From the NCBI RefSeq assembly GCF_014656215.1, contig NZ_BNBZ01000021.1, positions 1 to 64,000 on the forward strand: a stretch of DNA of 64,000 nucleotides, given 5' to 3'. Both the position numbers and the translations under genes were made by a program. Positions 25,441 through 33,647 of this stretch are shown in pieces. Source of the stretch: Streptomyces zaomyceticus (GTDB lineage Bacteria; Actinomycetota; Actinomycetes; Streptomycetales; Streptomycetaceae). Below the pieces are notes generated by a model. It saw only the letters and a program-made list of their open reading frames with translations, was not told the DNA's origin and did no database searches. Position 1 is the stretch's first letter, and the number at the start of each line of letters is the position of its first letter.

Positions 25441-25848
25441 GAGGGTTCCTGTCGTCCGACCGGTTCGCGGGTACGGACGAGGAAGGTAGGAGCCCGGCGT
25501 GACGGGGGGCGTCGGCGCGCCGTTGCCGGGCGGTTAAGCGAGTTGACGCCCCGTTAACTCGCGGTCACGCCGCACGGACGGCGGGATCCGCTGAACGGTC
25601 ACGACCCCGCGCACCACCGCGGACGCCGGCACCCCTCCGCGCACACCCCCACGCACACGGACGCGCCACGCATCCGGACGCGGCCACGCGCACGGCCTTC
25701 GGCGCGCCCCCACCACGCGACCCGCGCCACGCGGGCGCCACCACCCGGGCCTCCCCGAGCGGCCACGCGCACGGCCGACGCCTCCGCACGACCGAAGCCC
25801 CCGCACGGCCGGCGTCCCCACATGGTCGGCGCCCCCGCCGACGAGGTC
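25441..25848. repeat. Low-complexity intergenic stretch with degenerate 17-bp units
   Basis: About 400 nt between the GntR gene and the permease gene. Nearest the permease (25441-25570) lies its presumed promoter. From about 25580 to 25835 the DNA is built from imperfect units around CACGGCCGGCGTCCCC (for example units starting near 25785, 25802 and 25819) and GCCACGCGCACGGCC (twice, near 25692 and 25759). Open frames here have no SD and skewed composition; no gene is called. Confidence 0.6.
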
Positions 25849-26601
25849 TCAGCGCACCGGCAGGTGGTACGAGAGGCGGTAGCGGTCGGCCGGGACCACG
25901 ACGTCCGCCGTCTCGACGGCCCGGCCCGAGGCGTAGTACGTCCGCTCCACGACCATCACCACGTGCCCCGGCACCCCGCCGAGCGCCAGGAGTTCCTCGG
26001 CGAGGCCCGGCCGGGCCCCGACCTCCTCCACCACGTTGTCCACGACGACGTCGATGGCCGCCATCCGCTCGACGACACCGCAGCCGCCCAGCGGGCCCTC
26101 CTCGGGCAGCATGACCGGCGTCCGGCCGGTGACGGCGAGCGGCTCCCACGAGGTGGCGACCATCATGGGCTCGCCCCCGTCCCGGTACACGTACCGCGTG
26201 CGCATGACCCGCTCCCCCGGCTCGATGCCGAGCCGCTCGGCCACCTCCCCGCTCGCGTCCTCCTGCTCGCTGCCCGACTCCCAGGTGCCACGGGCCCCTT
26301 CGGCGGCCTGTTCCTGCCGGAAGGGGCTGGCGCCGGCCGCCGGGCGATAGCCGGAGCGTGCGATGCGGCGCGGCACCGGGCGCTCCCGCACATAGGTGCC
26401 CGAGCCGGAGCGCCCCTCCACGAGTCCCTCGGCCATGAGTACCTTGCGGGCCTCCAGCGCGACGGTGTCCGACACCCCGTACTCCTCGCGGATGCGTGCC
26501 TGCGAGGGGAGACGGGTATGCGGCGGAAGCGAGCCGTTCGCGATCTTCTCCCGCAGATCGCTCGCCACGCGCAGATAGGCGGGCTGCTCACCGAACGTCA
26601 C
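25849..26601 (-). CDS. GntR-family regulator, HutC/UTRA type
   Basis: A 250-residue transcription factor. The N-terminal winged helix (YLRVASDLREKIANGSLPPH, then LPSQARIREEYGVSDTVALE and GLVEGRSGSGTYV) is typical GntR; residues from about 100 form a UTRA ligand-binding domain (GERVMRTRYVYRDGGEPMM near the middle), the fold that binds amino-sugars, histidine derivatives or similar small ligands. GTG 26601 follows GGGGAG at 6-nt spacing. It is divergent from the chitinase gene across 246 nt, which contains a repeated element next to its own start (26613-26636) and a separate DasR-like operator at the chitinase promoter. Ligand and targets are unknown. Confidence 0.93.
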   Translation of the reverse strand: MTFGEQPAYLRVASDLREKIANGSLPPHTRLPSQARIREEYGVSDTVALEARKVLMAEGLVEGRSGSGTYVRERPVPRRIARSGYRPAAGASPFRQEQAAEGARGTWESGSEQEDASGEVAERLGIEPGERVMRTRYVYRDGGEPMMVATSWEPLAVTGRTPVMLPEEGPLGGCGVVERMAAIDVVVDNVVEEVGARPGLAEELLALGGVPGHVVMVVERTYYASGRAVETADVVVPADRYRLSYHLPVR

Positions 26602-26612
26602 TGGACACTCCC

Positions 26613-26636
26613 CTCAGCTTGACTGACAGCTACAGC
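26613..26636. promoter_or_regulatory. Phased 6-bp repeats just upstream of the GntR gene
   Basis: Read on the minus strand this is GCTGTA-GCTGTC-AGTCAA-GCTGAG, i.e. GCTG recurring at 6-bp steps, with AGCT ends 16 bp apart (AGCT...AGCT at 26617-26632). It lies 12-35 nt before the GTG start, covering the SD region, which fits an autoregulatory operator. Inference only. Confidence 0.35.
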
Positions 26637-26763
26637 CTGGCAACCCTCGGTCGCCATCCGCAAGCATGGGCCAAAGTTTCACTCGAAGTGATGACACCGA
26701 GATCACACCTCTTGCTACCCATGGTCACCCCGAGTAGGCGGTGGCGAGATCGCGTCGAACCCC

Positions 26764-26793
26764 TTGACCCCCATTGGTACAGACCAATACGTT
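26764..26793 (+). promoter_or_regulatory. Chitinase promoter with embedded DasR-type operator (dre)
   Basis: A -35 TTGACC (26764-26769) and -10 TACGTT (26788-26793) are separated by 18 nt. The spacer and the first base of the -10 are occupied by ATTGGTACAGACCAAT (26773-26788), a perfect 6-bp inverted repeat with a 4-bp centre that matches 12 of 16 positions of the DasR consensus ACTGGTCTAGACCACT. DasR is the GntR regulator of chitin and GlcNAc use in Streptomyces; an operator in the spacer implies direct repression. Confidence 0.75.
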
Positions 26794-26847
26794 CCTGCTG
26801 CACGCTCCCTCCGCACGCTCCATCCCGCCTCGCACAGGAACGAGCCC

Positions 26848-28179
26848 ATGCGTCCCAGAGCCATGACCAAGCTGACCTTCGGTGCGGCCGCCGCGGCCAC
26901 TCTCGGTCTCCTCGCCACCCTGGCCCCCACCGCCGACGCGCACCAGCCCTCCGGGCACAAGCCCGAGCTGAAGCGCATCGGCTACTTCACCCAATGGGGC
27001 ATCTACGGACGGAACTTCCAGGTCAAGGACCTGGAGACGAGCGGCACCGCCGCCAAGCTGACCCACATCAACTACGCCTTCGGCGTGGTCGGTTCGGACG
27101 GCAAGTGCCTCATGGGCAACGCGCCCGGCTCCGACCCCTGGGCCGACTACGTGCGCCCCGTCGACGCGGCCACCTCGGTGGACGGAGTCGGTGACACCGC
27201 CGACCAGCGGCTCGCCGGAAACTTCAACGAGCTGCGCGAGCTCAAGGCGAAGAACCCCGGCCTCAAGGTCATGATCTCGCTGGGCGGCTGGAGCGGCTCG
27301 GCGCACTTCTCGGACGCGGTGCGCACCGACGCCGGACGCAAGACCCTGGTCGCCTCCTGCATCGACACGTACATCAAGGGCAACCTGCCCGTCGACGGAG
27401 CCCGGGGTGGCGCCGGAGCCGCCGCGGGGATCTTCGACGGCGTCGACCTGGACTGGGAGTGGCCGGGCTCGGAGGGCAACCCCGGGAACGGGATCCGCCC
27501 CGAGGACAAGCCCAACTTCACCAAGCTGGTACGGGAGTTCCGCACCCAGCTCGACACCTACGGGCGCTCCCTGAAGAAGCGCAAGCACTACGACCTCAGC
27601 GCGTACGTGCCCACCGCCCCGGCCAAAATCGACGCGGGCTTCGAAGTCCCGAAGATCATGCGGGACTTCGACTTCGTGAACCTCCAGGGCTACGACTTCC
27701 ACGTCTCCGGCGAGAAGACCACCGCCCAGCAGTCCGCGCTCTTCGCCAAGAACGACTTCAGTGTCGACCAGACCGTCGACGCCTGGCTGCGGCGCGGAGC
27801 CCCCGCCCACAAGCTCGTGGTCGGCATGCCGTTCTACGGCCAGGGCTGGACCGGCGTCACCGGCGGCGGCGACGGACTCGGCCAGCCGGCCGCCGCTCCC
27901 GCCCCCGCCACCTGGGCGGCCGGTTCCGAGGACTACAAGTTCCTCAAGGAGCTGGCGAACTCGGGGACGTACAAGCTGTACCGGGGATACCGCAACGGCC
28001 ACGCGTGGCTCTTCGACGGCACCACCCTGTGGACGTACGACGACCCGACGGTGCTGCGCACCAAGGCCTCCTACGTCCGGCAGAACGGTCTCGGCGGCGC
28101 GATGGTCTGGTCGCTCGACGGTGACACCCCGGACGGCGAGCTGATCACCGCCATCGACCGGGGCCTGTCCCGGCGCTGA
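26848..28179 (+). CDS. Secreted family 18 chitinase
   Basis: A 443-residue secreted endochitinase. A signal peptide (MRPRAMTKLTFGAAAAATLG, cleavage near TADA-HQ) is followed directly by a GH18 barrel: KRIGYFTQWGIYGRNFQVKD, the LKVMISLGGWSGSAHF strand, the catalytic GIFDGVDLDWEWPG with full DxxDxDxE and Glu acid, YDLSAYVPTAP, and the MxYD-equivalent VNLQGYDFH. No chitin-binding or fibronectin domain is present, so it is a catalytic-domain-only enzyme acting on soluble or loose chitin. ATG 26848 has AGGA at 8 nt; ATG 26863 is an alternative giving the same mature enzyme. Its promoter carries a DasR-like operator, linking it to GlcNAc control. Confidence 0.95.
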   Translation: MRPRAMTKLTFGAAAAATLGLLATLAPTADAHQPSGHKPELKRIGYFTQWGIYGRNFQVKDLETSGTAAKLTHINYAFGVVGSDGKCLMGNAPGSDPWADYVRPVDAATSVDGVGDTADQRLAGNFNELRELKAKNPGLKVMISLGGWSGSAHFSDAVRTDAGRKTLVASCIDTYIKGNLPVDGARGGAGAAAGIFDGVDLDWEWPGSEGNPGNGIRPEDKPNFTKLVREFRTQLDTYGRSLKKRKHYDLSAYVPTAPAKIDAGFEVPKIMRDFDFVNLQGYDFHVSGEKTTAQQSALFAKNDFSVDQTVDAWLRRGAPAHKLVVGMPFYGQGWTGVTGGGDGLGQPAAAPAPATWAAGSEDYKFLKELANSGTYKLYRGYRNGHAWLFDGTTLWTYDDPTVLRTKASYVRQNGLGGAMVWSLDGDTPDGELITAIDRGLSRR

Positions 28180-28187
28180 CGCCCCCG

Positions 28188-28262
28188 GCGCCGGGGCACC
28201 CCGGCGCAGGTACCCCGGTGCCGGTACCCCCGGCTCGTCGGTACCCCGGCGTCGGCACCCCC
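28188..28262. repeat. 14-bp degenerate tandem repeat behind the chitinase gene
   Basis: Units CCCCGGCGCAGGTA, CCCCGGTGCCGGTA, CCCCCGGCTCGTCGGTA and CCCCGGCGTCGGCA follow one another from about 28199, with weaker copies on both sides. Non-coding. Confidence 0.65.
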
Positions 28263-28389
28263 GCCCCGGCCGCCCGCTCGGCGGCCGGGGCCCCCGAACC
28301 GCGGACCGGTCCCGCCGATCGTGGTGGGCCGGGAGCGGCGGTCGGTCACGGGCCGCCGTCTCCTGTCCCACCGCACGGTCCGCACACGA

Positions 28390-28423
28390 CGGGGCCGGGC
28401 CTCCCGAGGGAGACCCGGCCCCG
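28390..28423 (-). terminator. Terminator of the septum-formation-domain gene
   Basis: A 16-position stem (CGGGGCCGGG.. with CCCGGCCCCG arms at 28390-28399 and 28414-28423, and CTCCC/GGGAG inside) closes on a tight loop. The single mismatch is C-A on the plus strand but a G-U pair in minus-strand RNA, supporting use by the gene ending at 28450. Confidence 0.7.
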
Positions 28424-28449
28424 TTCTCGTACCTCTCGGCGGGCGGGGC

Positions 28450-29625
28450 TCAGGCGGCGGTGCCCTCGCGCTCCGGCGGTGCGCCCGTCAGTCCGAGCGC
28501 GGTCCGCGCGTCCGCGCCCAGATCCCCGGGCACGGTGTCCCAGGCCGTGTCGTACGCCGCCCAGTAGGCCTCCGCGTCGGCCGCGGTCGACAGCTTGCCC
28601 CACTCCTTCGAGGCGGCTTCGAGCTCCTTGCGGAGCGCGGCGACGGCGGTGGCGGACTCGGCGGACCAGGAGTGCAGTTCGAGTCGCGTGCGCGCCGTGT
28701 CGATCGTCGAGAGGAACTCCCCGGCCCACACCTTGTTGGCCGCGAAGTCCTCGTCGGGGTCCTCGTCCGGCTCCCGGTACGAGACCGTCTCGATCGGGTT
28801 GACGGTCTTGAGGAAGTACTTCTGGTCGTCGGTCAGCGTGGTCGCGTCGGAGCGCACCGAGCCGCTGAAGGACTTCTTCTCGGTGGCGAACGCGCAGGTC
28901 ACCATCCGGTCTCCGAGGCGCCAACTCTGGGCGCTGGGAAGGTAGTAGTACAGCCAGACGTCCACCGGCACGGCCCAGGTGTCCAGCGCGTACGCGGCGT
29001 TGACCGACTCGCAGCGCTTCTCCGCGATCGCGTCGATCGCGTCCTCGCCCGGCCACTTGTCGAAGCCGGTGACCTTGAAGCCGCCGCTGACCTCGCCGTC
29101 GTGCGGGCGGTCGCAGTCGACGATCGTGACGTCCGTCGTGTACTCCTCCAGCTTCCCCTCGTCGAGGAAGCACTGACCGGTCCGCAGCGAGAGCGGCGAC
29201 TTCGAGCGGGCCGCCTCGTCCACGCCCTCCTGGAAGTCGCTCCAGGCCGAGCCGATCCCGCCGGTGACGAGGCCGACCACGAGCAGCAGGCAGCTGACGG
29301 CGGAGAGGACGATGCCGGCGACCGCGAGGCCCTTGCCCGCCTGGTCCCGCTTTCTGATCTGCGGGAGGGCGACGAGCCCGAGGACCAGACCGAGGGGCGG
29401 CAGGCAGCAGACGATGCCGGAGACGAAGGAGCCGATGGCGAGGCCGTTGGTGGTGCGCCGGGGCTGCCCGTAGGGGCCGGCTCCGGGCGCACCGGGCGGA
29501 CCGGCGTAGGGACCGGCCGTGTACGGCATCCCCGGGGAGGTGTACGGGCCCGGAGCGGGCCATCCCCCCTGCTGCGGGCCGCCCTGGGGGGACGGCGGCG
29601 GCGGGGGCGGCGGGGTCGGCTCCAC
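28450..29625 (-). CDS. DUF4190/septum-formation-domain membrane protein
   Basis: A 391-residue membrane protein. A Pro/Gly-rich cytoplasmic N terminus of about 75 residues is followed by a DUF4190-type pair of membrane helices (TNGLAIGSFVSGIVCCLPPL and KGLAVAGIVLSAVSCLLLVV) and an extracellular domain from about residue 150 that contains the septum-formation signature: a Cys-containing strand (TGQCFLDEG), DCDRPHDGEV and a later Cys pair. The GTG at 29625 is the only reasonable start, with AGGAG about 10 nt upstream; upstream frame to 29811 is composition noise. It stands alone between a terminator and the protease terminator. A link to septum formation comes only from the domain name; function is not established. 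Confidence 0.8.
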   Translation of the reverse strand: MEPTPPPPPPPSPQGGPQQGGWPAPGPYTSPGMPYTAGPYAGPPGAPGAGPYGQPRRTTNGLAIGSFVSGIVCCLPPLGLVLGLVALPQIRKRDQAGKGLAVAGIVLSAVSCLLLVVGLVTGGIGSAWSDFQEGVDEAARSKSPLSLRTGQCFLDEGKLEEYTTDVTIVDCDRPHDGEVSGGFKVTGFDKWPGEDAIDAIAEKRCESVNAAYALDTWAVPVDVWLYYYLPSAQSWRLGDRMVTCAFATEKKSFSGSVRSDATTLTDDQKYFLKTVNPIETVSYREPDEDPDEDFAANKVWAGEFLSTIDTARTRLELHSWSAESATAVAALRKELEAASKEWGKLSTAADAEAYWAAYDTAWDTVPGDLGADARTALGLTGAPPEREGTAA

Positions 29626-29835
29626 GGGTACGGTGCTCCTGTTCGGGGCGGGCGGCACGAACAAACGATCGGTCGCGCATCGTACGTGGCCGGGCCTGGG
29701 CGGCGGAGCGCGGGGCCGTCCCGCGGACGACGGGGCCGCTCGCGGCGGGCGACAGGGCCGACCGTGGCGGGCGACCCCGCCGAGCGGCGCCGCGCGACGC
29801 AAGGGGCGCAAGGGGCGGCCGCACCCGGCGACGGA

Positions 29836-29865
29836 AGGGGCGGCCGCCCGCAGGCGACCGCCCCT
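29836..29865 (-). terminator. Hairpin terminator after the S8 protease gene
   Basis: AGGGGCGG (29836-29843) pairs with CCGCCCCT (29858-29865); after one mismatch four more pairs close on loop CGCA. It starts 38 nt beyond the protease stop. Confidence 0.55.
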
Positions 29866-29903
29866 CGTCGTTCGTTCATTCAGTCACGCGGGTTCCGCCG
29901 GGC

Positions 29904-31475
29904 TCAGAACTGCAGGGCCCAGGAGTCGATCTTTCCGGTGTCGGCGTTCGCGTTGTCCGTGACCCGGAGCTTCCACGTGCCGTTCGCGACCTCCGAGGAG
30001 GCGTTCACGGTGTACGTGGTGTTGATGTTGTCCGTGCTGCCGCCGGTGCCGAAGCCCTTCAGCGTGTACGCCGAGCCGTCGGGGGCGATCAGCTGGACCT
30101 GGAGGTCACCGATGTAGGTGTGGACGATGTTCACCGGCACCTGGAGGGCGGCGGGGGCGTTGCCCGTGACACCGCTGACGGTGACCGGGGACTCGACGGT
30201 CGCGTTGTCGGCGATGGCGTAGTCGGCGGTGTTCTCGAACTTCGGGCCGGGGGGCGTGGTGGTGCCGCCGCCGATGTACAGCAGCCGGTTCGGGGAGCCG
30301 CTGCCGGGGTTGGTGACGACGTTCGGGGTGGCGGCGGTCGTCAGCGCCGTGGAGACCTGTGCGGGGGTCGCGGTCGGGTTGCCGGCGAGGTAGACGGCCG
30401 CGGCGCCCGCGACGTGCGGGGTCGCCATGGACGTACCGGAGATGGTGTTGGTGGCGGAGTCGCTGGAGTTCCAGGACGAGGTGATGTTGGAGCCCGGGGC
30501 GAAGATGTCCAGGACGCTGCCGTAGTTGGAGAAGCTGGAGCGGGCGTCGGTGTTGGTCGTGGAGCCGACCGTGATGGCCTCGGAGACCCGCGCCGGCGAG
30601 TAGTTGGAGGCGTTGGAGTTGTCGTTGCCCGCGGCGACGGCGTAGGTGACGCCGGAGGCGATCGAGTTCCGTACGGCCGTGTCGAGGGCGGTGTCGACTC
30701 CGCCGCCGAGGCTCATGTTGGCGACGGCCGGCTTCACGGCGTTCTGCGTGACCCAGTCGATGCCGGCGACGACCTGCGCGGTGGTGCCGGAGCCCTGGTT
30801 GTTGAGGACGCGGACGCCGACGATCTTCGCCTTCTTGGCGACGCCGTACGACGTGCCCGCGACGGTGCCGGCGACGTGGGTGCCGTGGCCGTGGCCGTCC
30901 TGGGCGACGTTGTCGTTGTCGATGGCGTCGTAGCCGTTGAAGGCGCGGCCGCCGAAGTCGCTGTGCGAGATCCGCACACCGGTGTCGATGATGTACGCGG
31001 TGACGCCCTGGCCCGCGGTGTCCGGGTAGGTGTAGCTCTGGTTCAGCGGAAGGGCCTTCTGGTCGATCCGGTCCAGGCCCCAGGAGGGCGGGGAGGGCTG
31101 CGTACCGTCGATCGTGAAGACGCGGTTCTGGACGACGGAGCTCACGGCGGGGTCGGCCGCGAGCTTCTTCGCCTGCGCCTCGGAGAGTTCGACGGCGTAG
31201 CCGTTGAGCGCCGAGGTGTACGTCCGCTTGATCTTCGCGCCGAACCTGGCGGCCACGGCCCTGCCCTCGGCGGTCTCCGCCCGGGCCGACTCGTCGAGGG
31301 TGACGATGTAGCTGCCCGCGATCGCCCCTTCGGCTCCGGCGTTCTCGATGACGCCTTCCGGGGCGGCCGGTGAGGCGGCGGCCGGGAGGGCGGAGAGGGA
31401 GCCGAGGGTGAGGGCGGCGACGGCCATGGCCGCGGCGGTGGCGATTCTGCGCCGCGAATCACGCATCACTGACAT
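29904..31475 (-). CDS. Secreted subtilisin-family (S8) serine protease with C-terminal P domain
   Basis: A 523-residue extracellular protease made as a prepro-enzyme. The order is: signal peptide (RRRIATAAAMAVAALTLGSL to PAAA), inhibitor I9 propeptide (GSYIVTLDE to VVQNRVFT, about 50-125), S8 catalytic domain (about 150-390) with Asp in YIIDTGVRISH, His in GHGTHVAGTVAG and Ser in SGTSMATPHVAGAAA, a short Pro linker, and a proprotein-convertase P domain (about 410-523; VNIVHTYIGDLQVQLIAPDG). ATG 31475 follows GAGGAGG at 9 nt and gives a proper signal peptide; a longer frame to 31664 is rejected. It is divergent from the threonine-synthase-like gene. All catalytic residues are present. Confidence 0.95.
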   Translation of the reverse strand: MSVMRDSRRRIATAAAMAVAALTLGSLSALPAAASPAAPEGVIENAGAEGAIAGSYIVTLDESARAETAEGRAVAARFGAKIKRTYTSALNGYAVELSEAQAKKLAADPAVSSVVQNRVFTIDGTQPSPPSWGLDRIDQKALPLNQSYTYPDTAGQGVTAYIIDTGVRISHSDFGGRAFNGYDAIDNDNVAQDGHGHGTHVAGTVAGTSYGVAKKAKIVGVRVLNNQGSGTTAQVVAGIDWVTQNAVKPAVANMSLGGGVDTALDTAVRNSIASGVTYAVAAGNDNSNASNYSPARVSEAITVGSTTNTDARSSFSNYGSVLDIFAPGSNITSSWNSSDSATNTISGTSMATPHVAGAAAVYLAGNPTATPAQVSTALTTAATPNVVTNPGSGSPNRLLYIGGGTTTPPGPKFENTADYAIADNATVESPVTVSGVTGNAPAALQVPVNIVHTYIGDLQVQLIAPDGSAYTLKGFGTGGSTDNINTTYTVNASSEVANGTWKLRVTDNANADTGKIDSWALQF

Positions 31476-31650
31476 GTGAGGGGTCCTCCTCATTGGTGGT
31501 GCGTTGCTGTGGGGGTAGGCAGGGACATGACAAGGCAACGCAAGCACCGCGCCGCTTCGCACATCCGGCTGCCGAGCGAAAGATTGACTGATCCATAGGA
31601 ATCTCACAAGGGCTGTCGACGCCCCGCAACACCCGTGCCACACGGCTGAC

Positions 31651-32787
31651 ATGCTGACCGTCATGACCTCATACGTGTGCCCCCGTTGCCGGATTCACTC
31701 CCCCACCGACGCGCTCACCTGGTGTTGTCCGAAGTGCCGCGGCCCCTGGGACCTGGAGTTCGCGAGTGCGCCCGTTTCGCTCCCGTCACTCGCGTCCCGC
31801 CGAAATTCATTGTGGCGTTACGAGGAGGCGCTACCGCCGATGCCGTACGCGCCGGAGGTGACGCTCGGAGAGGGCCGCACCCCCCTCGTGCCCCTCCTGG
31901 AGGGGGAAGCGGGATCGGTTTCGGCCAAGCTCGACTTCCTCATGCCGACGCTGTCGTTCAAGGACCGCGGCGCGGTGATGCTCGCCGCCCACGCCCTCCG
32001 CCTCGCCCGGAACGGCGGCCTGGACCGGGTCGTCGCCGACAGCAGCGGAAACGCGGGCACGGCGGTCGCCGCGTACGGCGCGCGGGCCGGACTGGACTGC
32101 CTCGTGTACGTGCCCGAGGGCACCTCGCCCAAGAAGCTGGAGCAGATCCGGGCGCACGGGGCCCGGGTCGTCGAGGTCCCCGGCGACCGCGAGGCGACGG
32201 CCCGCGCCGCGCGTGCGGCCGCCGACGAGCCCGGCACCTTCTACGCCTCGCACGTCCACAACCCGTACTTCCTGCACGGCACCAAGACCTATGTGTACGA
32301 GCTCTGGGAGGAGCTCGGCGGGCGCCTCCCCGACACGATCGTCGTCCCGGTGGGGAACGGCACCCTGCTCCTCGGCGCCGCCCTCGCCCTCGGCGAACTG
32401 CACCGCCACGGCCTCACCGACAACCGGCCGGCCCTCGTCGCCGTCCAGGCCGAGGCCGTCTCCCCCCTGGCCGCTGCCTTCCACGCGGGCGCGGACGAAC
32501 TCGGCGCACCCGCCGCCGTCCGCCCCACCCTCGCCGAGGGCATCGCGATCCCGGCCCCGCCGCGCGCCCACCAGATCCTGCGCGCGGTACGCGCGACGGG
32601 CGGCACGTTCCTGACCGTGACCGAGGATCAGATCCGTACCGCCCAGCGGGACCTGGCCCGCCGGGGCCTCTTCGTCGAGTCCACCGGCGTCGCCTGCTGG
32701 GCCGCGGTCCGGGCGGCCCCGCCCCGCCCCGGCCTCACCGTGGTGCCGCTGTGCGGGGCGGGAGCGAAGACCGGCCTGGCGCCCTGA
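31651..32787 (+). CDS. Threonine-synthase-like PLP enzyme (fold type II)
   Basis: A pyridoxal-phosphate enzyme of the threonine synthase/dehydratase group, 378 residues. An N-terminal zinc-ribbon-like segment (CPRCRIHSPTDALTWCCPKC) is followed by LGEGRTPLVPL, the PLP-lysine motif LSFKDRGAVML and the phosphate-cup equivalents SSGNAGTAVAA and PVGNGTLLLG. The zinc ribbon and motif order are those of the ThrC branch found in many actinobacteria; a dedicated biosynthetic role is not certain since no hom or thrB neighbours exist, so a paralogue of main-path ThrC or another beta-elimination/replacement enzyme is possible. Neither ATG (31651 or 31663) has a clear SD, so the start is uncertain by four codons. 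Confidence 0.8.
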   Translation: MLTVMTSYVCPRCRIHSPTDALTWCCPKCRGPWDLEFASAPVSLPSLASRRNSLWRYEEALPPMPYAPEVTLGEGRTPLVPLLEGEAGSVSAKLDFLMPTLSFKDRGAVMLAAHALRLARNGGLDRVVADSSGNAGTAVAAYGARAGLDCLVYVPEGTSPKKLEQIRAHGARVVEVPGDREATARAARAAADEPGTFYASHVHNPYFLHGTKTYVYELWEELGGRLPDTIVVPVGNGTLLLGAALALGELHRHGLTDNRPALVAVQAEAVSPLAAAFHAGADELGAPAAVRPTLAEGIAIPAPPRAHQILRAVRATGGTFLTVTEDQIRTAQRDLARRGLFVESTGVACWAAVRAAPPRPGLTVVPLCGAGAKTGLAP

Positions 32788-32814
32788 CGCGGGACGCGTA
32801 CGGCTCGGGCCCGA

Positions 32815-33564
32815 TCAGAACTCGTCGGCGCCGTTGCGGAGCTCGTACGTCCAGTAGCCCGTCTTCGCGGCGGCCTCGTCGACTGCCAGGCCGCCCGCGG
32901 GAGCGTCGACCACGATGCTGCCCTCGGCGGGACCCTCGGGGGCGAAGAGGTTCACGTTGAAGCTCTTCACGACCTTGTTGTCCTCGTGGGCGCCGCCGAG
33001 CGCGACACGCACGTTGGCGTAAGCGGGCGCTCCCGGCTTCAGGACGATCGGGGCGGCCGGCTTGCTCTTCGCGACGGCGGGCACGTCCTTGGCGGTCTGG
33101 ATGGGGCCGAAGGCGATCAACGGGTACTCGAGCAGGGTGCAGGCGCTGCCGGAGGTGTTGGTGGCGGTGAGGACGATGTGCTCGGTCGGGACCTCGTCGG
33201 CCTTCTTCGCCGTGACCTTGATGTCGCCGTAGGCGCAGGCGGGCGCCTTGGCGGAGGTCTTGCCGCCGGTGGATCCACCGGTCGTGGAGCCGGCCGTGGA
33301 GCCCTTGCCGCCGGTGGTCGTCGAACCACCCGTGGAACCTCCCGTCGAGCCACCGGTGGAGCCCGAGCCGCTCTTCGCGGAGGTCTGGTCGGCGCCGCCG
33401 GCGGCGCCCGTCCCGGAGTCGGCCGCCCCGGAGGCCTGCTGCGAGGCGCTCGCGCTCCCCGCGTCCTTGGCGCCGGTGTCCGTGCCTCCGCAGGCGGTCA
33501 GCCCGAGCGACAGGACGGTCAGGGCGGCGGCGGCCAGGACGGTGGACTTGTGGTGGGTACGCAT
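32815..33564 (-). CDS. DUF4232-type lipoprotein with Gly-Ser-Thr linker
   Basis: A 249-residue surface lipoprotein. The signal peptide ends in lipobox LTAC with the lipidated Cys at residue 25. A disordered Ser/Thr/Gly linker follows with repeats of GSTGGSTGG (about residues 60-95), then a beta-sandwich DUF4232 domain (CAYGDIKVTAKKADEVPTEH to the end), which has a conserved Cys pair (CAYGD and SGSACTLLEYP). ATG 33564 is preceded by GGGGGAG. It lies 83 nt downstream of the AfsR-like regulator on the same strand, so read-through expression is possible. Function unknown; an extracytoplasmic binding or structural role is likely from architecture. Confidence 0.85.
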   Translation of the reverse strand: MRTHHKSTVLAAAALTVLSLGLTACGGTDTGAKDAGSASASQQASGAADSGTGAAGGADQTSAKSGSGSTGGSTGGSTGGSTTTGGKGSTAGSTTGGSTGGKTSAKAPACAYGDIKVTAKKADEVPTEHIVLTATNTSGSACTLLEYPLIAFGPIQTAKDVPAVAKSKPAAPIVLKPGAPAYANVRVALGGAHEDNKVVKSFNVNLFAPEGPAEGSIVVDAPAGGLAVDEAAAKTGYWTYELRNGADEF

Positions 33565-33647
33565 GGTGGTTCTCCCCCGTGGAACGGTCGGACGGTGTGT
33601 GCTGCATCCAGCTTCCGCCCCCACGCTGCCGTCCCGCTTGCGTACCG

